Source of the DNA: Herbidospora sakaeratensis | GTDB lineage: Bacteria; Actinomycetota; Actinomycetes; Streptosporangiales; Streptosporangiaceae | Length of the DNA: 64,000 bases | Reading direction: 5' to 3' | Assembly: GCF_001570525.1 (NCBI RefSeq) | Contig: NZ_BBXC01000032.1 | Coordinates: 1-64,000, forward strand | In this document: positions 13,701 through 25,046 of the stretch, in pieces | Layout of the letters: each line of letters starts with the position of its first letter | Position numbering within the stretch: position 1 is the first letter of the stretch | Notes under the pieces: generated by a model | Seen by the model: only the letters and a program-made list of their open reading frames with translations | Told to the model about the DNA's origin: nothing | Database searches by the model: none | Made by a program: the position numbers and the translations under genes

Positions 13701-16700
13701 CGACGTGCAGCGTCTTGGGCAGCACGCCGTGCCGCATGGCGTGGACGATCTTGATGATGCCGCCGACCCCGGCCGCCGCCTGGGTGTGCCCGATGTTCGA
13801 CTTCAGCGAGCCCAGCCAGACGGGCCTCTCGCGGTCGTGTCCGTAGGCGGCGAGGAGGGCCTGGGCCTCGATGGGGTCGCCGAGGCGGGTGCCGGTGCCG
13901 TGCGCCTCGACGGCGTCCACGTCAGCGGGCGACAGGCCGGCGTCGGCGAGGGCCTGGCGGATCACCCGCTCCTGCGAGGGGCCGTTGGGCGCGGTCAGGC
14001 CGTTGGAGGCGCCGTCCTGGTTGACGGCCGTGCCGCGCACCACGGCGAGGATCGGGTGGCCGTGGCGACGGGCGTCCGAAAGCCGTTCGACCAGGAGCAG
14101 GCCCGCGCCCTCGGACCAGCCGGTGCCGTCGGCCGCCGCCGCGAACGCCTTGCAACGCCCGTCGGCCGACAACCCGCGCTGGCGGCTGAACTCCACGAAC
14201 GTCCCGGGTCCGGCCATCACGGTCACGCCGCCCGCCAGCGCCAGGTCGCACTCGCCCCGGCGCAGCGCCTGGACGGCCAGGTGCAGCGCCACCAGCGAGG
14301 AGGAGCAGGCCGTGTCGACCGTGACGGCCGGGCCCTCCAGCCCGAAGGTGTACGCCAGCCGCCCCGACAACACGCTCCCGGTGTTGCCGGTCAGCAGGTA
14401 GCCCTCCAGGTCCTTCGGGGCCCGCGTCAGCCGGGCGGCGTAGTCGTTGTACATGACCCCGGCGAACACGGCGGTGCGCGAGCCGCGGACCGAGTCGGGG
14501 GCGAGGCCGGCCCGTTCGAAGGTCTCCCACGCCGTCTCCAGCAGCAGCCGTTGTTGCGGGTCGATGGCGGCCGCCTCGCGGGGGCTGATGCCGAAGAAGG
14601 CGGGGTCGAAGTCGGCGGCGTCGTACAGGAAACCGCCCTGCCGGGTGTAGGAGGTGCCGATGCGGTCGGGGTCGGGGTCGTACAGGGACGCCAGGTCCCA
14701 GCCCCGGTCGGCGGGGAAGGGCCCGACGGCGTCGACGCCGTCGGCGACCAGCCGCCACAGGTCCTCGGGAGAGGCCACGCCGCCGGGGTAGCGGCAGGCC
14801 ATGCCGACGATGACGACCGGGTCGTCGTCGCGGACCCCCGTCACAGCGGGCGTCACGGCGGGCGACACGGCGGCCGCCGCGCGGGTCGCGGCTCCGGGGA
14901 GCAGGCCGGTCAGGTAGGCGGTGAGCGCGTCGGCCGACGGATGGTCGAAGGTGACCGTGGCGGGCAGCCGCAACCCGGTCACCGTGCCGAGCCGGTTGCG
15001 CAGCTCGACCCCGGTGAGCGAGTCGAAGCCCAGGTCCCGGAACGCGCGGGCCGGGTCGATGCCCGCCGTGCCGGGGTGGCCGAGCACGTCGGCGACCGCC
15101 GTCAGCACCGTCTCGGCGACGGCCCGCGGCCGCTCGTGCGCGGAGAGGGCCGCGACCCGGTCCGTCCACGACCCGGCCGTCCTGCGCCGGACCGGCGGCA
15201 CGAGCCCGCGCAGCGGCGCGGGCAGCGGCCCGGTCGCCGCGCGCCGCCGCAGCGCCGGGGTGTCCACCCCGGCCGGCACGAGCACCGCGTCGTCGCCCGC
15301 CGCGAGCGCGGCGTCGAGCAGCTCCAGCCCGCGCGCCTCCGTCAGCGGCGGCAGCCCCGACCGCGACCAGCGCGACCGCGCCGCCGCGTCGAGCGTGCCG
15401 CCCATGCCGCCCTCCTCCCACAACCCCCAGGCCAGCGACGTCGCGGGCAGCCCGAGCGCGCGGCGGTGCAGGGCGAGGGCGTCGAGATAGGCGTTCGCGG
15501 CGGCGTAGCCCGCTTGTCCGGCCGTGCCGACGACGCCGGAGACCGACGAGAACAACACGAACGCCGCGAGGGGCAGTTCCCTGGTCAGTTCGTGCAGGTG
15601 CGCGGCGGCGTCCGCCTTCGGCCGCAACACCCTGTCGAGCCGTTCCCCGGTCAGCGACTCCAGCGCCCCGTCGTCGAGCACCCCCGCCAGGTGCACCACC
15701 GCACCGATCGGCGCCTTTTCCGGTACGCGGGCCAGCACCGCCGCCAGCGCCTCCCGGTCGGCGACGTCCACGGCGGCGAACTCGGCCCGCGCACCCAGCT
15801 CGGCCAGTTCGCGGGCGAACGCGGCGGCCCCGTCGGCGTCCGGCCCACGCCGGCTGAGCAGCAGCAGCCGCCGCACCCCGTGGCGTTCTACCAGGCGCCG
15901 GACGACGGGCCGCGCCAGCCCGCCCGTGCCGCCGGTCACCACGACGGTCCGGTCGTCGAACACCGTGGCCGCGCCGGTCGGCTCGGCGCGGGCGAGCCGG
16001 GGGACGAGCACCACCCCGTCGCGCACGGCGACCTGCGGCTCGTCCGGGGGGAGGGACACGAGGACCTCGTCCGGGGTGTCCGGCGGGACGTCGGCGACGG
16101 CGAACCGGCCGGGCCGCTCGGTCTGCGCGGTCCGGAGCAGGCCCCACGCGGCGGCCTGCCACGGGTCGCCGACCCGGTCGCCCTCGACGGCGGCGACGGC
16201 CCCGTCCGTCAGGAAGAGCAGCCGGGTGTCCGCGGCCTCCTGCACGGCCCTCAGCACGAACGCCGCCGCGTCGCGTCCGGCCGGGACCCTGATCGTGACG
16301 GCGTCGCCCTCGGCCGGGGCGGCCGGGACGGGCGTCCAGGTGAGGCGGTGCAGGTCGGGGAACGCGGGCCGGGCGGCGGGGATGGGGCGGAGGGTCACGC
16401 CCTCGGCGGTGACGACGGGCCGGCCGCTGTCGTCGGTGGCGTCCAGCCGCCCGTCGCCCGACCAGGTGACCCGCAACGTGCGGGTTTTGGTGGCCGAGAG
16501 CTCGACGCCCGTCCACACGAACGGGACGGGCAGCCCGTCGGCGTGCGGGAGTTCGCGGCCCACGAGCGGGTGCAGCGCGGCGTCGAGCAGCGCCGGGTGC
16601 AGCCCGAACGCGCCGGGGTCGCCGGGCAGGTCCAGTTCGGCGTGGAGGCGGTCGTCGTGCCGCCAGGCCGCCCGCACGCCGTGGAAGTCGGGGCCGTAGG

Positions 16701-19700
16701 CGTAACCGGCGTCGGCCAGGTCGGCGTAGAGCACGTCGGGATCGATCGGTTCCGCGCCCGGGGGCGGCCAGGCGGTGGCCGCCCGGACGGCGGTGCCTTG
16801 GGCGGGGGTCAGCAGGCCGGTGGCGTGGCGACGCCACGGCTCGTCGGAGCGGTCGGGGCGGGCGTGCACGCTCAGCGTGCGGTTGCCCTCTCCGTCGGCC
16901 GGGCCGACGGACAGTTGCAGGGCGACCCCGCCCTTCTCCGGCAGGACCAGCGGCGTGTCGATGGTGAGCTCCTCGATGCGCGGCACGCCGGCGCGGTCGC
17001 CCGCCGTCAGGGCCAGCTCCACCAGCGCCGTCCCCGGCAGCAGGACCGAGCCCGCGATCCGGTGCCCGGCGAGCCACGGATGGTCCTCCAGGGAGACGCG
17101 CCCGGTGAGCAGCAGCCCGTCGTCGTCGGCCCGCTCCAACGACGCCCCGAGGAACGGGTGGCCCGTGGGCGAGAGGCCCAGCAGCTCCGGCCCGGCCTGC
17201 GGCCTGCTCGTCAGCCAGTAGCGCTCCCGCTGGAAGGGGTAGGTGGGCAGGTCGACGGGGCTTGCGGTGCCGGGTGTCTGCCAGTCGACGTGGACGCCGG
17301 TGGTGTGGAGGGTGGCGAGGAGCCGGGTGAGGTTTTCCGGGTGGTCGCGGCGGAGGGTGGGGTGGGCGTCGTGGTCGGGGAGCAGGGCGGTGAGGACGGC
17401 GTCGGGCCCGATTTCGACGAAGGTGTGGATGTCGGTGAGGGTGGTGATGGCGTCGGTGAAGCGGATGGCTTCGCGGACGTGCCTGACCCAGTGATCAGGG
17501 TTGTTGAGCCCGCCGAGTTGTCCGGTCCGGTCGGAGACGACGGGGATGGTCGGCTCGGCGAAGTGCAGCGTGTCGAGGACCTGTCGGAACTGGTCGAGCA
17601 TGGGTTCCATCAGGGGTGAGTGGAAGGCGTGGCTGACGGTCAGCCGCTTGACCTTCGCGCCCTGGGCACGCTGGATGACCTGCTCGACGGCTTCAGCAGT
17701 GCCGGAGACGACGGTGGCGCGTGGCCCGTTGACGGCGGCGAGCGAGACCTGATCGGTGAGCCCTTCGAGCAGCGCGAGGGTCTCGGCCTCGCCGAGCGAA
17801 AGAGCCGCCATCGCCCCGCCGGGTGGGAGCTCCTGCATGAGCCGGGCGCGGGCGGTGACGAGTGTGGCGGCATCGGCCAGGTTGAGCACTCCGGCGACGT
17901 GGGCGGCGGCGATGGAGCCGACCGAGTGCCCGAGCACGGCGTCGGGCCGCAGTCCGTGGTGTTCCAGCAGCCGGTAGAGAGCGGTTTGCAGCGCGAAGAG
18001 GGCGGGCTGGGTGTAACGGGTCTGGTTGAGCAGTTCGCCGCCGGTGAAGATGATCTCTTTGAGCCCGGGTTCCAGCACGGCGAGCACCTCGTCGAAGGCA
18101 GCGGCGAACACGGGGTCGGCCTTGTAGAGCTCACGCCCCATCCCGGGCCGCTGGCTGCCCTGCCCGGTGAACAGGAAGGCGGTCCGTGGCCGCTGCCCCG
18201 CCACACCACGGACCAGTGCCGGGTGGTGCCCGTCGTCGGCCAGGGCCGCGAGCGCGGCCAGCAGTTCGGCCCGGTCCCCGGTCACGACGGCGGCCCGATG
18301 GGCGAGCGCGGCCCGCCCGGTGGCGAGGGTGTGGGCGGCGGCCCGCAGATCGAGGCCGGGCCTCGCGGTGACGTGATCGCGCAGACGACCCGCCTGCGCC
18401 CGCAACGCCTCGGGGCCACGCGCCGACAAGAGCAACGGCCCGAACGTCCCGCCCGGCTCCTCCGCAACCGCATGGGCGTTGGTGGTGGGCGACGTGATGC
18501 CGGGCTGCGACTCCTCCGGAACCGTATGAGTGTTGATGCCGGGCGGCGTGAAGGCGGGTTCCACATGGGCGGTGGTCCCACCACTGCCTGACGACGTGAT
18601 GGGCGGCGCCGCCTCCTCCAGGACCACGTGGGCGTTGGTGCCGCTGATGCCGAACGACGAGACGGCCGCCCTCCGAGGCCGGTCGTCGTGATGGGGCCAC
18701 CCGACGGGTTCGGTGAGAAGCCGGAGGCCGTCGTTCCAGCGCACGTGCGGGGTGGGCGCGTCCACGTGCAGGGTGCGGGGCAGGAGGTCGTGGCGCATCG
18801 CCTCGACCATCTTGATGACCCCGCCGACCCCGGCCGCCGCCTGCGTGTGCCCGATGTTCGACTTCAGCGAGCCCAGCCAGGCGGGCCGCTCCCGGTCCTG
18901 ACCGTAGGTGGCGATCAGCGCCTCGGCCTCGATGGGGTCGCCGAGCCGGGTGCCCGTTCCGTGGGCCTCGACGGCGTCCACGTCGGAGGGGCGCAGGCCG
19001 GCGTCGGCGAGCGCCTGGCGGATGACCCGTTCCTGCGAGGGGCCGTTGGGTGCGGTCAGGCCGTTGGAGGCGCCGTCCTGGTTCACCGCCGAGCCCCGGA
19101 TCACGGCGAGGACCGGATGCCCGTTGCGGCGGGCGTCGGAGAGCCGTTCGACCAGGAGCAGGCCCGCGCCTTCGGACCAGCCGGTGCCGTCGGCCGCCGC
19201 CGCGAACGCCTTGCAGCGGCCGTCGGCCGACAGGCCCTGCTGGCGGCTGAACTCCAGGAACATGCCGGGCGTCGCCATCACGGTCACCCCGCCCGCCAAG
19301 GCGAGGTCGCACTCCCCCTGCCGCAGCGCCTGGACCGCCAGGTGCAGCGCCACCAGCGAGGAGGAGCAGGCCGTGTCGACCGTGACGGCGGGACCCTCCA
19401 GCCCGAACGTGTACGCCACCCGCCCCGACGCCACGCTCACCGTGCTCCCGGTGAGCAGGTACCCGTCGAAGCCCTCGGCCGGTTCGTGCAGACGCGGGCC
19501 GTAGTCCTGCGACGTGCCGCCCACGAACACGGCGGTCCGGGAGCCGCGCAGCGTCCCGGGGTCGATGCCGGCCCGCTCGAACGCCTCCCACGCCGTCTCC
19601 AGCAACAAGCGCTGCTGGGGGTCGATCGCCGTCGCCTCCCGGGGGCTGATGCCGAAGAAGTCCGCGTCGAAGCCGGCGGCGTCGTACAGGAAGCCGCCCT

Positions 19701-22695
19701 GCCGGGCGAAACCCGTACCGGCGGCGTCGAGATCCCAGCCCCGGTCGGCGGGGAACGGGCCGACGGCGTCGACGCCGTCGGCGACCAGCCGCCACAGTTC
19801 CTCGGGGGAGGCGACCCCGCCGGGATAGCGGCACGCCATGCCGACGATGACCACGGGATCCTCAGCGTGCGCGGCGGCCCGTTCAGGCACGACCCGCTCG
19901 GGGGCCCCGGCCAGTTCCGCCCGCAACGACGCGACGACCGCGTGCGGGGTCGGGTGGTTGTAGACGAGCGCCGCCGGCAGGTCCAGGCCCGTCGCCGCGG
20001 CGAGCCGTTCGCGCAGTTCGACGGCGGCCATCGAGTCGAAGCCCAGGTCCTTGAAGGTGCGCTCGCCGTCGACCGCGTCGCCGGTGACGTGCCCCAGCAC
20101 GATGGCGGTCTGCGTGCGCACCAGGTCGAGCAGATCGGGCAGATTAGGCGCGTCGGCCGGTTCGCGGGTGGACGAGGGCGTCTCGTCGAACCAGTGGCGG
20201 GTCCGCTGGAACGGGTACGTCGGCAGCGGCGCCGCCCGCCCGGCCGCGAAGCCGCCCAGGTCGGCCTCGGTTCCCCGCACGTGCGCCGCCGCCAGGGCAC
20301 GCAACAGCGTGGCCTGCTCCGGCCGCCCGCGCCGCAACACCGCGAGACCACCCGGCGCCAGCGCCGACAACACCGCGTCGGGGCCGAGCTCCAGGTACGT
20401 CGTCACGCCGTCGGCGCGCAGAGTCGTGAGGGCGTCGTGGAAACGCACGGCGTGCCGGATGTGCCGGGTCCAGTACCCGGGGTCGGTCAGCTGCTCGTCC
20501 GTCGCGACGCGGCCGGTCACGTTGCTCACGACCGGGATGTCCGGCGGCCGGTAGGTGAGGGTGGCGGCGACGGCGTGGAACTCGTCCAGGACCGGGTCCA
20601 TGTGCGCGGAGTGGAAGGCGTGGCTCACCGTCAGCGCACGGGTCCGCCGTCCTTCGGCGGCGAACAGCCCGGCCACCCGCGTGACCGCGTCGGCGTCGCC
20701 CGACAACACCACGGCTGTGGGGCCGTTGACCGCGCCGAGGTCGACCCCGTCGCCGAGGTGCGGCGTGATCTCCTCCTCGGTCGCCTCGACCGCGACCATG
20801 GCCCCGCCCGAGGGCGCCGACCACATGAGCCGGGCCCGCGCCGCGACCAGCGCCGCCGCGTCGGGCAGCGACAACACCCCGGCGACGTGCGCGGCCGTCA
20901 CCTCGCCGATCGAGTGGCCGGTGACGACGTCGGCCCGCACGCCCCGGTGCGCGAGCAGCCGGAACAGCGCCGTCTCCAGGGCGAACAGGGCGGGCTGGGT
21001 GTGCCGGGTCTCGTCCAGGGAGCCGTCTTCGAGGACGGCGGCCAGGTCGAGGTGCGGCGCGAAGGCGGCGGCCACCTCGTCGAAGGCGGCGGCGAACACC
21101 GGTTCCGCCCGGTAGAGCTCGGCGCCCATGCCCGCGTACTGGCTGCCCTGCCCGGTGAACAGGAACGCCGTCCGGGGCCGCGCGGCCGCCTCCCCGCGCA
21201 CCACCGACGGGTGTTCGCGCCCGTCCGCCACCGCCCGCAGCCCGTCGGCGAGCCCGTCGGCGTCCTCGGCCAGCACCACGGCGCGGCTGGCGAACCGGGT
21301 CCGGGTCGTCGCCAGCGAGTACGCCAGATCGGCCACCGGGCCGCGCGCCGCGTCCGCCAGCCGCCCGGCCTGCGCCCGCAGCGCCGCCGCGTCGCGCCCG
21401 GAGACCACGAACGGCAGCAGCGGCCGATCGGCGGACTCGGCGGGCGGTTCCGGGACGGGCTGTTCCGCCACCACGACGTGGGCGTTGGTGCCGCCCATGC
21501 CGAACGAGCTCACCCCCGCCACCGCGCGCCCCTCCAGCGGCCAGGCCACCGGCTCGGCCGCCACCCGCAGCCCCAGCTCGTCGAGGGCGATGGCCGGGTT
21601 CGGGTCGCGGAAGTTCAGGCTCGCGGGCACCCGCCGGTGCCGCACCGCCAGCACCGCCTTGAGCAGCCCGGTCAGCCCGGCCGCGCCCTCCAGGTGGCCC
21701 ACGTTCGTCTTCACCGACCCCACCAGCAGCGGGCGGGCCGAGCCGAGGGCGGCCCCCAGCGCCGCCGCCTCGATCGGGTCGCCCACGGGCGTGCCGGTGC
21801 CGTGCAGTTCCACGTAGCCGACGTCGGCGGGCGTGGTCCCGGCGCGGGCGTGCGCGGCGCGGATCACCGCCTCCTGGGCGGCCCGGTCGGGCACGGTCAG
21901 CCCGGCCGAGGCGCCGTCGTTGTTGACCGCGCCGCCGAGCAGCACCGCGTGCACGCGGTCGCCGTCGGCCAGCGCGCGGTCCAGCGGCTTGAGCAGCACC
22001 GCCACCCCGCCCTCGCCGCGCACGTAACCGTTGGCGCGGGCGTCGAAGGTGAAGCAGCGGCCGTCGGGGGACAGCGCGCCGAACCCGGCGCTGCGTGCCC
22101 CGCTGTCGGGAGACAGGATCAGGTTGACCCCGCCGACCAGGGCCAGATCGGATTCGCCCCGGCGCAGGCTCTCGCTCGCCAGGTGCACCGCCACCAGCGA
22201 CGACGACTGCGCCGCGTCCACGGTCAGGCTCGGCCCGGTCAGGCCGAGCACGTAGGAGAGCCGGTTGGCCAGCACGCCCCGGTTCAGGCCGGTCATGGCG
22301 TGCCGGCCGGGCCGCGCGCCGCGCAGGTGGTGGAGGGTGGCGTAGTCGTCCCAGAGGGCGGCGGCGAAGACGGCGGTCCGGCTGCCCGCCAGCGAGGCGG
22401 GCACGATTCCGGCCTCCTCCAGGGCCTCCCAGCCCAGTTCGAGCAGGAGCCGCTGCTGCGGGTCCATCGCCGCCGCCTCCTTCGGCGAGATGCCGAAGAA
22501 GGCGGCGTCGAAGCGGTCGACCTCGTCGAGGTAGGCCCCGGGAGCCTCGCCCAGGCCGCGCCCGGCGGGGGCCGCGCCGACCGCGTCACGCCCCTCCGAC
22601 AGCAGCCGCCAGAAGGAGTCGGGGTCCGGCGCGCCCGGCAGCCGGCAGGCCAGGCCGATGACGGCGATGGGGGTGCTGGTGTGGGAGTCGGACAT
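4747..22695 (-). CDS. abyB1: Modular type I PKS: KSQ loading module plus three KS-AT-DH-KR-ACP modules
   Basis: A 5982-residue PKS. Loading module: KS about 8-430 with Gln163 in place of the active Cys (VDAAQSSS, a KSQ decarboxylase), AT about 480-830, ACP with Ser888. Module 1: KS Cys1110, AT 1423-1824, DH 1842-2119, KR to about 2430, ACP 2519-2592. Module 2: KS Cys2797, AT 3069-3479, DH 3491-3746, KR to 4116, ACP 4146-4219. Module 3: KS Cys4412, AT 4753-5164, DH 5186-5442, KR to 5822, ACP 5853-5936. A C-terminal docking segment ([15 protein letters not shown]) ends the protein. All four ATs carry HAFH (malonyl-CoA type). All three DHs keep HxxxGxxxxP and the catalytic Asp. All three KRs keep Ser/Tyr/Asn and the LDD motif of B-type KRs. 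Predicted product is octa-2,4,6-trienoyl-ACP. No strong ribosome site is visible before the ATG. The symbol is by analogy with abyssomicin. Confidence 0.97.
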   Translation of the reverse strand: MSDSHTSTPIAVIGLACRLPGAPDPDSFWRLLSEGRDAVGAAPAGRGLGEAPGAYLDEVDRFDAAFFGISPKEAAAMDPQQRLLLELGWEALEEAGIVPASLAGSRTAVFAAALWDDYATLHHLRGARPGRHAMTGLNRGVLANRLSYVLGLTGPSLTVDAAQSSSLVAVHLASESLRRGESDLALVGGVNLILSPDSGARSAGFGALSPDGRCFTFDARANGYVRGEGGVAVLLKPLDRALADGDRVHAVLLGGAVNNDGASAGLTVPDRAAQEAVIRAAHARAGTTPADVGYVELHGTGTPVGDPIEAAALGAALGSARPLLVGSVKTNVGHLEGAAGLTGLLKAVLAVRHRRVPASLNFRDPNPAIALDELGLRVAAEPVAWPLEGRAVAGVSSFGMGGTNAHVVVAEQPVPEPPAESADRPLLPFVVSGRDAAALRAQAGRLADAARGPVADLAYSLATTRTRFASRAVVLAEDADGLADGLRAVADGREHPSVVRGEAAARPRTAFLFTGQGSQYAGMGAELYRAEPVFAAAFDEVAAAFAPHLDLAAVLEDGSLDETRHTQPALFALETALFRLLAHRGVRADVVTGHSIGEVTAAHVAGVLSLPDAAALVAARARLMWSAPSGGAMVAVEATEEEITPHLGDGVDLGAVNGPTAVVLSGDADAVTRVAGLFAAEGRRTRALTVSHAFHSAHMDPVLDEFHAVAATLTYRPPDIPVVSNVTGRVATDEQLTDPGYWTRHIRHAVRFHDALTTLRADGVTTYLELGPDAVLSALAPGGLAVLRRGRPEQATLLRALAAAHVRGTEADLGGFAAGRAAPLPTYPFQRTRHWFDETPSSTREPADAPNLPDLLDLVRTQTAIVLGHVTGDAVDGERTFKDLGFDSMAAVELRERLAAATGLDLPAALVYNHPTPHAVVASLRAELAGAPERVVPERAAAHAEDPVVIVGMACRYPGGVASPEELWRLVADGVDAVGPFPADRGWDLDAAGTGFARQGGFLYDAAGFDADFFGISPREATAIDPQQRLLLETAWEAFERAGIDPGTLRGSRTAVFVGGTSQDYGPRLHEPAEGFDGYLLTGSTVSVASGRVAYTFGLEGPAVTVDTACSSSLVALHLAVQALRQGECDLALAGGVTVMATPGMFLEFSRQQGLSADGRCKAFAAAADGTGWSEGAGLLLVERLSDARRNGHPVLAVIRGSAVNQDGASNGLTAPNGPSQERVIRQALADAGLRPSDVDAVEAHGTGTRLGDPIEAEALIATYGQDRERPAWLGSLKSNIGHTQAAAGVGGVIKMVEAMRHDLLPRTLHVDAPTPHVRWNDGLRLLTEPVGWPHHDDRPRRAAVSSFGISGTNAHVVLEEAAPPITSSGSGGTTAHVEPAFTPPGINTHTVPEESQPGITSPTTNAHAVAEEPGGTFGPLLLSARGPEALRAQAGRLRDHVTARPGLDLRAAAHTLATGRAALAHRAAVVTGDRAELLAALAALADDGHHPALVRGVAGQRPRTAFLFTGQGSQRPGMGRELYKADPVFAAAFDEVLAVLEPGLKEIIFTGGELLNQTRYTQPALFALQTALYRLLEHHGLRPDAVLGHSVGSIAAAHVAGVLNLADAATLVTARARLMQELPPGGAMAALSLGEAETLALLEGLTDQVSLAAVNGPRATVVSGTAEAVEQVIQRAQGAKVKRLTVSHAFHSPLMEPMLDQFRQVLDTLHFAEPTIPVVSDRTGQLGGLNNPDHWVRHVREAIRFTDAITTLTDIHTFVEIGPDAVLTALLPDHDAHPTLRRDHPENLTRLLATLHTTGVHVDWQTPGTASPVDLPTYPFQRERYWLTSRPQAGPELLGLSPTGHPFLGASLERADDDGLLLTGRVSLEDHPWLAGHRIAGSVLLPGTALVELALTAGDRAGVPRIEELTIDTPLVLPEKGGVALQLSVGPADGEGNRTLSVHARPDRSDEPWRRHATGLLTPAQGTAVRAATAWPPPGAEPIDPDVLYADLADAGYAYGPDFHGVRAAWRHDDRLHAELDLPGDPGAFGLHPALLDAALHPLVGRELPHADGLPVPFVWTGVELSATKTRTLRVTWSGDGRLDATDDSGRPVVTAEGVTLRPIPAARPAFPDLHRLTWTPVPAAPAEGDAVTIRVPAGRDAAAFVLRAVQEAADTRLLFLTDGAVAAVEGDRVGDPWQAAAWGLLRTAQTERPGRFAVADVPPDTPDEVLVSLPPDEPQVAVRDGVVLVPRLARAEPTGAATVFDDRTVVVTGGTGGLARPVVRRLVERHGVRRLLLLSRRGPDADGAAAFARELAELGARAEFAAVDVADREALAAVLARVPEKAPIGAVVHLAGVLDDGALESLTGERLDRVLRPKADAAAHLHELTRELPLAAFVLFSSVSGVVGTAGQAGYAAANAYLDALALHRRALGLPATSLAWGLWEEGGMGGTLDAAARSRWSRSGLPPLTEARGLELLDAALAAGDDAVLVPAGVDTPALRRRAATGPLPAPLRGLVPPVRRRTAGSWTDRVAALSAHERPRAVAETVLTAVADVLGHPGTAGIDPARAFRDLGFDSLTGVELRNRLGTVTGLRLPATVTFDHPSADALTAYLTGLLPGAATRAAAAVSPAVTPAVTGVRDDDPVVIVGMACRYPGGVASPEDLWRLVADGVDAVGPFPADRGWDLASLYDPDPDRIGTSYTRQGGFLYDAADFDPAFFGISPREAAAIDPQQRLLLETAWETFERAGLAPDSVRGSRTAVFAGVMYNDYAARLTRAPKDLEGYLLTGNTGSVLSGRLAYTFGLEGPAVTVDTACSSSLVALHLAVQALRRGECDLALAGGVTVMAGPGTFVEFSRQRGLSADGRCKAFAAAADGTGWSEGAGLLLVERLSDARRHGHPILAVVRGTAVNQDGASNGLTAPNGPSQERVIRQALADAGLSPADVDAVEAHGTGTRLGDPIEAQALLAAYGHDRERPVWLGSLKSNIGHTQAAAGVGGIIKIVHAMRHGVLPKTLHVDEPTPHVDWESGAVRLLTDARPWDRHDARPRRAAVSSFGISGTNAHVILEEPEQTLSPADDRAAGPVPVLLSAHHPDALRAQARRLRDHLTGRPELEPRAVGHALATGRAHLPHRAGIVATDRDGLLAALGVLADGGEHPAVTRGEAVARPRTTFLFTGQGSQRPGMGRELYEAEPVFAAAFDDVLAVLEPGLKEIVFTGSALLDETRHTQPALFALETALFRFLDHLGLRPDLLAGHSIGEVTAAHVAGVLDLADAATLVTARARLMHAAPAGGAMIAVEATEEEIRPHLTEGVDLASVNGARAVVVAGDAPAARAVAARFAEQGRRVRPLKVSHAFHSPHMDSVLDEFHAVAATLAYRAPAVPIVSTVTGRIATAEELADPAYWAGQIRRTVRFHDAVTVLRDHDVSTILELGPDAVLSALAGDGIPLLRRDHAEPHTVSAAIVAAYTKGTPLDPARLVEGGGPPADLPTYAFQRARYWLDATPAESLFEQVTELGDGGVLLAGRLSEGAHPWLADHRVAGGTPLPGAFLAEAALQAGAHAGVPVVDELTLEAPLPLPARFQVLVEPAGDDGRRAFAVHARNGDEPWTRHASGHLTTTAADPAAAPETWPPAGAEPVDVPAWYTALADLGYDYGPAFRNVRAAWRSGRTIFTEVVLDLPGDARFGLHPALLDAALHPLPVTGDGAGLRLPFSWSGVRLHASGASAVRVRIDLDDRDGAALTLWDEAGRPVASIASVVLRAGAKSAPAYELTWRPVPLPASVSEETDLVQAPSAEAAEWALGLVQARLSGDAPRLALVTSRAVATRGGEPVEQPGQAAAWGLVRSAQSEHPGRFVLVDTDGTAASDRALAAALALDEPQFALRDGRVLVPRLTRIGVGAGASRLRPDGTVLITGATGSLGGLVAEHLVVQHGVRNLLLVSRRGPDAPGARDLLDRLATLGGVPELVACDLADGDALARLLADRPVTAVIHTAAVLDDTTIADLTPERLRAVLSAKADGAGHLSRLTRDLDAFVLFSSITGTIGTAGQANYAAANAYLDALAAHRHALGLPATSLAWGLWEQDDGMASHLSAADLARLARTGVAPLSRDDALTLFDAALRTEWADRPVVVTARLDTKAVTAPVPPPLRSLVPRRQAVPAPRRAATDLLGLVRETAATVLGHASAEPVAAGRAFTDLGFDSLAAVDLRNRLSAAVGVKLPTTLVFDHPTPAALATWLGSRLADETPQPAAGAPVTRADDDPIAIVAMACRYPGGVASPEDLWRLVADGVDAVGPFPADRGWDLASLYDPDPASPGTSYARDGGFLYDAAGFDAGFFGISPREAAAIDPQQRLLLETAWETFERAGIDPGTLRGSRTGVFAGVMYNDYGARLHQAAQAPDGFEGYLVSGSAGSVASGRVAYTFGLEGPAVTVDTACSSSLVALHLAVQALRQGECDLALAGGVTVMASPATFVEFSRQRGLSPDGRCKAFAAAADGTGWSEGAGLLLVERLSEARRNGHPILAVVRGTAVNQDGASNGLTAPNGPSQERVIRQALANAGLTAADVDAVEAHGTGTRLGDPIEAQALLATYGQDRDRPAWLGSLKSNLGHTQAAAGVGGIIKMVQSMRHGLLPRTLHVDEPTPHVDWESGAVQLLTEPVTWSPDPNRRRRAAVSSFGISGTNAHVVLEEPQPADTNAHVALQGPQPASTNTQVALKGPQPASTNTQVALKEPQPASTNAHVALEGPQPADTNAHVVLEEPQPAGTKPHVVLEPDVTPDVVPGPLLLSAHSPEALRAQARLLHDHLAADPAPDLAATARTLATGRAALAHRAAVVTEDRAQVLAALTALADGDGHPALVTGEATEPKTAFLFTGQGSQRPGMGRELYKAEPVFAAAFDEVLAVLEPGLKEIIFTGGELLNQTRYTQPALFALQTALYRLLEHHGLRPDAVLGHSVGSIAAAHIAGVLNLADAATLVTARAQLMQELPPGGAMAALSIGEAAALELLDGLSDHISLAAINGPHATVVSGTHEAVEQVIHRAQGAKVKRLTVSHAFHSPLMEPMLDQFRQVLDTLHFTEPTIPIVSDRTGQLGGLNNPDHWVRHVREPIRFTDAITTLTDIHTFVEIGPDAVLTALLPDHDAHPTLRRGQPEDLTRLLATLHTTGVHVDWKTPGTTSPVDLPTYPFQRERYWLNPPPVRPAGHDDPGHPLLTSAVDLAGDGIVLTGRLSVHSHPWLADHAIAGTPLLPATALLDLALHAGDRAGAPVVEELTLLAPLPVEGAVVVQVAVAAPGPDGRRAVTVHSRDDAPGGTWTTHASGHLTGDSPREPAAPQAWPPGEPVDVDGAYERLAALGYGYGPAFRNLRAAWRHGDDLFAEVTRGEVGFDPVLFDAVLHPLALAGDTVRLPFSWTGVRRGEPAAETVRARLTPKGGDRFALFVWNPDGGVVLEGELAVQVKRSGGLHRVAWTRTSSPAAAHYTLLRSAGEALDHLRAPGTGDVVLDVRGTGYGPVTSAVLEVVQAWLEKNAPGRLAVLTHHAVGVLDGDPVTGLAQSALWGLVRTAETEHPGRFVLVDTDGSADPGVALALREPQVALRNGGAYLPALAPVPVRTDPAPIRAYGTVLLTGATGALGALLAEHLVTRYGVRHLLLVSRRGPAAPGAADLVRRLTELGAEPVVAACDTGDPVALRRLLDGVPADRPLSAVVHAAAVLDDTTVTDLTPGRLHSVLTAKADAAHFLHHFTRHRPLDAFVVFSSVAGVIGNAGQANYAAANTYLDALAGHRHALGLPATSIAWGLWAQEGGLAGGLGAAELARIARTGVAPLDSGDALALFDAALAGGVPAVVAARFERLPRLVAARPPAAKREEGVPPLVRTLTGAPIADRPGLALKRVRDVVADVLRLPSGRTVPSERGLLDLGFDSLTAVELRNRLAVETGLRLPATLLFDHPTPTALAAHLHGELALRLPGGTPPAPAPAPTTPAPGPVDVVRDATDEELFQLIDTQLGSDHEER
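8464..8733 (-). repeat. 42-bp in-frame coding minisatellite in the module 3 KS-AT linker
   Basis: Six 42-bp units, beginning at 8464, 8506, 8548, 8590, 8632 and 8674, plus a partial unit to 8733. In protein they give 14-residue repeats of the type [14 protein letters not shown] with small changes ([28 protein letters not shown]). The unit grew from the conserved end of the KS domain ([10 protein letters not shown]), so the true KS end has been copied in tandem. The reading frame is kept and the region should be a flexible Pro/Ala-rich linker of about 90 residues. Confidence 0.95.
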
Positions 22696-22793
22696 ACAAC
22701 GCAGCTTGGCCGGAACGGCTAAGGATGGCCTTGAGGCGATCTAAAGCCATCTTCTTCTCCGTTACGGCTCCGCCCGGCCGGCACCGCCCGCCG
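22696..22793 (-). promoter_or_regulatory. Leader region of the large PKS with a CTTTAG motif
   Basis: These 98 bp separate the hydrolase stop from the PKS ATG and are the largest non-coding gap in the 33.6-to-1 kb block. On the minus strand CTTTAG lies at 22746-22741, 46 nt before the ATG, inside an imperfect inverted repeat (ATGGCCTT at 22723 onward against AAAGCCAT at 22743 onward). The same hexamer recurs before other units in the cluster. A promoter or activator site is inferred; no clear -10 box is assigned. Confidence 0.4.
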
Positions 22794-23654
22794 TCACGGC
22801 CAGAGCCCCCGCTTGAGCGCCGCCAGGTGCTCGATCGCGATCCGTTGTTGCTCCGACGGCAGGTCGGGCCCGCCGAAGGCGTGGTAGAACCCCGGGAAGT
22901 TGTGCAGCTCGACGGGCACCCCGGCCTGGGCCAGCCGCAGCCCGTACAGGATGCCCTCGTCGCGCAGCGGGTCGAGGCCCGCCGTGGAGATGTAGGCGGG
23001 CGGCAGGCCCGCCAGGTCCTCCGCCCGCGCCGGCGCCGAATACGCCGACGCCGCCGCGCCGCCCAGGTACAGGCGCCAGCTCTCCAGGGCCAGCCCCCGG
23101 TTCCAGATGGGCGCGTCGGTCAGGGTGCGCATCGACGCCGTCTCCAGGCGGTCGTCGAGCGCCGGGGTGGCCAGGTGCTGGAACACCAGCGGCGGCCCGC
23201 CACGGTCGCGGGCCAGCAGCGCCACCCCCGTGGCCAGCGCCGCGCCGGAGCTCGCCCCGGCCACGCCGAGCCGGTCGGCGTCCACCCCGAGCGCCTTCGC
23301 CTCGGCGGCCAGCCATTCGAGCGCCGCGTAGGAGTCCTCCAGCCCGGCCGGATAGGGATGCTCGGGCGCGAGCCGGTAGCCGACCGCGACCACGACGGCG
23401 GAGGCGTAGGCCGCCGCCTGCGCCGCCGCCTGGTGGACGTGGTCGACGTTCCCCAGCACGAACCCGCCGCCGTGCAGCCACAACGTGGCGGGCAGCGGCC
23501 CGGTCAGGCCGCGCGGGCGGTAGACCCGCACGTGCACCGGCGCGGTGGGCTCGGTCACGTCGACGGAGTCGAACTCCGGCAGCGCGGCCAGCGGCCGCGG
23601 TCGGGTTCCGGCGCGGTCGGCGACGGCGTCGGCGAGGGTTCCGCTGATCGGCAT
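22794..23654 (-). CDS. Alpha/beta hydrolase, HSL/acetyl-esterase family
   Basis: A 286-residue alpha/beta hydrolase of the hormone-sensitive-lipase group. It shows the oxyanion motif LHGGGF, the nucleophile elbow GASSGAAL, the acid in DPLRDEG and the catalytic His in YHAFGG. Members usually hydrolyse small carboxylic esters. The ATG at 23654 is preferred over longer versions because GGAGG lies 7 nt upstream and it sits 2 nt after the ferredoxin stop, implying translational coupling. It is the last gene of the transporter-P450 run and directly precedes the PKS leader. I recall no counterpart with a set role in abyssomicin assembly. With the O-acyltransferase in the same operon, deacylation of a tailored product is a reasonable but unproven guess. 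It lacks the alpha/beta-type thioesterase GHSMG motif, so it is not a duplicate type II TE. Confidence 0.9.
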   Translation of the reverse strand: MPISGTLADAVADRAGTRPRPLAALPEFDSVDVTEPTAPVHVRVYRPRGLTGPLPATLWLHGGGFVLGNVDHVHQAAAQAAAYASAVVVAVGYRLAPEHPYPAGLEDSYAALEWLAAEAKALGVDADRLGVAGASSGAALATGVALLARDRGGPPLVFQHLATPALDDRLETASMRTLTDAPIWNRGLALESWRLYLGGAAASAYSAPARAEDLAGLPPAYISTAGLDPLRDEGILYGLRLAQAGVPVELHNFPGFYHAFGGPDLPSEQQRIAIEHLAALKRGLWP

Positions 23655-23656
23655 GG

Positions 23657-23848
23657 TCACGCCTCCAGTGACAGGGCCTGAGACGGGCAGAGGTCGAGGA
23701 TGTCCCGGAAGCGCTGCTCGTCCCCTTCCGGCACCTCCGGATCGAGCACTTCGACCAGCCCGAGCTCGGACTGGTCGAAGCGGTCGGGCGCGGACAGCAC
23801 GCACTGTCCCGCGCCCAGGCAGCGTCCTTGGTCGGCGCTGATACGCAT
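23657..23848 (-). CDS. abyW: Small ferredoxin, [3Fe-4S] type, P450 redox partner
   Basis: A 63-residue ferredoxin. Cluster ligands are in GRCLGAGQC near the N-terminus and CPSQAL near the C-terminus; the second Cys position of a canonical CxxCxxC is Gly-Ala, typical of the [3Fe-4S] or variant ferredoxins beside actinomycete P450s. It should carry electrons from a ferredoxin reductase, not seen here, to the P450 encoded 16 nt upstream. The ATG at 23848 has AGGAGT at good spacing; a longer frame starting inside the P450 stop region has no better site. The P450-ferredoxin pair matches AbyV/AbyW of the abyssomicin cluster, from which the symbol is taken. Confidence 0.9.
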   Translation of the reverse strand: MRISADQGRCLGAGQCVLSAPDRFDQSELGLVEVLDPEVPEGDEQRFRDILDLCPSQALSLEA

Positions 23849-23864
23849 GTGCGACTCCTGTTGT

Positions 23865-25046
23865 TCACCAGGTGACGGGCAGTTCCCAGACACCCTGGAC
23901 GCCGCCGGCCTCCTTGATCGGCAGGTCGGCGAGGTCCCTGGCCAGCCGCAGGCCGGGCAGCCTGCGGAAGAGCGTGCCGAGCGCGATCTCCATCTCGGCG
24001 CGCGCCAGGTTCTGGCCGATGCACTGGTGCACGCCGTGCCCGAACGACACGTGGTGCCGCGCGCCCCGGTCGACCGCGAACGCGGCGGGGGACGGGAACG
24101 CCTCGCCGTCGCGGTTGGCGGTGGCGATGACGACCACGATCCCGTCGCCCGCCCGCACGCGATGACCCGCCAGGTCGGCGTCGGCGGTGGCGAACCGGGC
24201 GATGCCGTCGGCGATGGCCATGTAGCGCAGCAGCTCCTCGACCGCCGTCGGCAGCAGCCGCGCGTCCGACCGCAACGCGGTCAGCTGGTCGGGGTGCTCC
24301 AGCAGGGTGACGACGCCGAGCGCGATGGCGCTCGCGGTGGTCTCGTGACCGGCCACGAGCAGCAGCAGCGCGATGTCGACCAGCTCGGCCCGGGTCAGCC
24401 CGCCCGTCTCGACCTGCTCGGCGATCAGCGTGTCGAGCAGCCCGTCGCCCGGCTCCCGCTGCTTGCGCTGGATCAGCTCGTCGAGATAGCCCTTGAGCTG
24501 CGCGAACGCGTCGGCGCTCTCCTCCAGGGTGGTGCTGCCGGTGACCACCCGCCGCGACTGGTGCTCGAAGAAGGCGTGGTCGGCGTAGGGCACCCCGAGC
24601 AGCTCGCAGATGACGATCGACGGAACCGGCAGCGCGAAGTCGGGCACCAGATCGGCGACCGGGCCCTTGGCCTCGATCTCGTCGATGAGCCCGTCGACCA
24701 GCGCCTGGATGCGCGGCCGCAGCGCGTTGGTCTTCTTCACGGTGAAGCTCGACAGCAGCATGCGCCGCTGCACGGTGTGCTCCGGCGGGTCCATGCCGAT
24801 GAAGTTGCGCACCTTGCGCGCCGACTCGAACCGGGGCGCCAGCGCCGGGTAGTGCGGGTGCACCCGGTCGGAGGAGTAGGTGACCGGGTCGAGCAGCACC
24901 TGCCGCGCCTCGGCGTGCCCGGTCACCGCCCACACCTCCCGCCCGTTGTAGAGCCGTACCTTGGACACCGGGGCGTAGTCGGCGTATCCGGAGGCGGGCT
25001 GGAAGGGGCAACCACGGGCCTGCGGGTATTCCGGCAGAACGGTCAT
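23865..25046 (-). CDS. abyV: Cytochrome P450, AbyV-like
   Basis: A 393-residue soluble bacterial P450. The I-helix oxygen motif is AGHETT at 232-237, the K-helix ExxR is EELLR at 270-274, and the heme ligand is Cys342 in FGHGVHQCIG. In abyssomicin biosynthesis AbyV epoxidises the cyclohexene formed by the cyclase, setting up ether-bridge closure. This enzyme is in the same place: it shares an operon with a ferredoxin and lies in a cluster with the tetronate cassette. The ATG at 25046 overlaps the acyltransferase stop by 4 nt (ATGA), which fixes the start; frames running further upstream are read-through of the acyltransferase region. The family is certain. Regiochemistry and the exact orthology to AbyV rather than AbyX are inferred. 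Confidence 0.92.
   Translation of the reverse strand: MTVLPEYPQARGCPFQPASGYADYAPVSKVRLYNGREVWAVTGHAEARQVLLDPVTYSSDRVHPHYPALAPRFESARKVRNFIGMDPPEHTVQRRMLLSSFTVKKTNALRPRIQALVDGLIDEIEAKGPVADLVPDFALPVPSIVICELLGVPYADHAFFEHQSRRVVTGSTTLEESADAFAQLKGYLDELIQRKQREPGDGLLDTLIAEQVETGGLTRAELVDIALLLLVAGHETTASAIALGVVTLLEHPDQLTALRSDARLLPTAVEELLRYMAIADGIARFATADADLAGHRVRAGDGIVVVIATANRDGEAFPSPAAFAVDRGARHHVSFGHGVHQCIGQNLARAEMEIALGTLFRRLPGLRLARDLADLPIKEAGGVQGVWELPVTW

Noticed and set aside
11599-17619. A plus-strand open frame of about 2000 codons opposite the PKS
   Set aside because: It is the antisense shadow of high-GC PKS codons; its protein is low-complexity Gly/Arg/Val with no domain. The same holds for long plus-strand frames at 1224-4787, 4714-7608 and 18628-22722.
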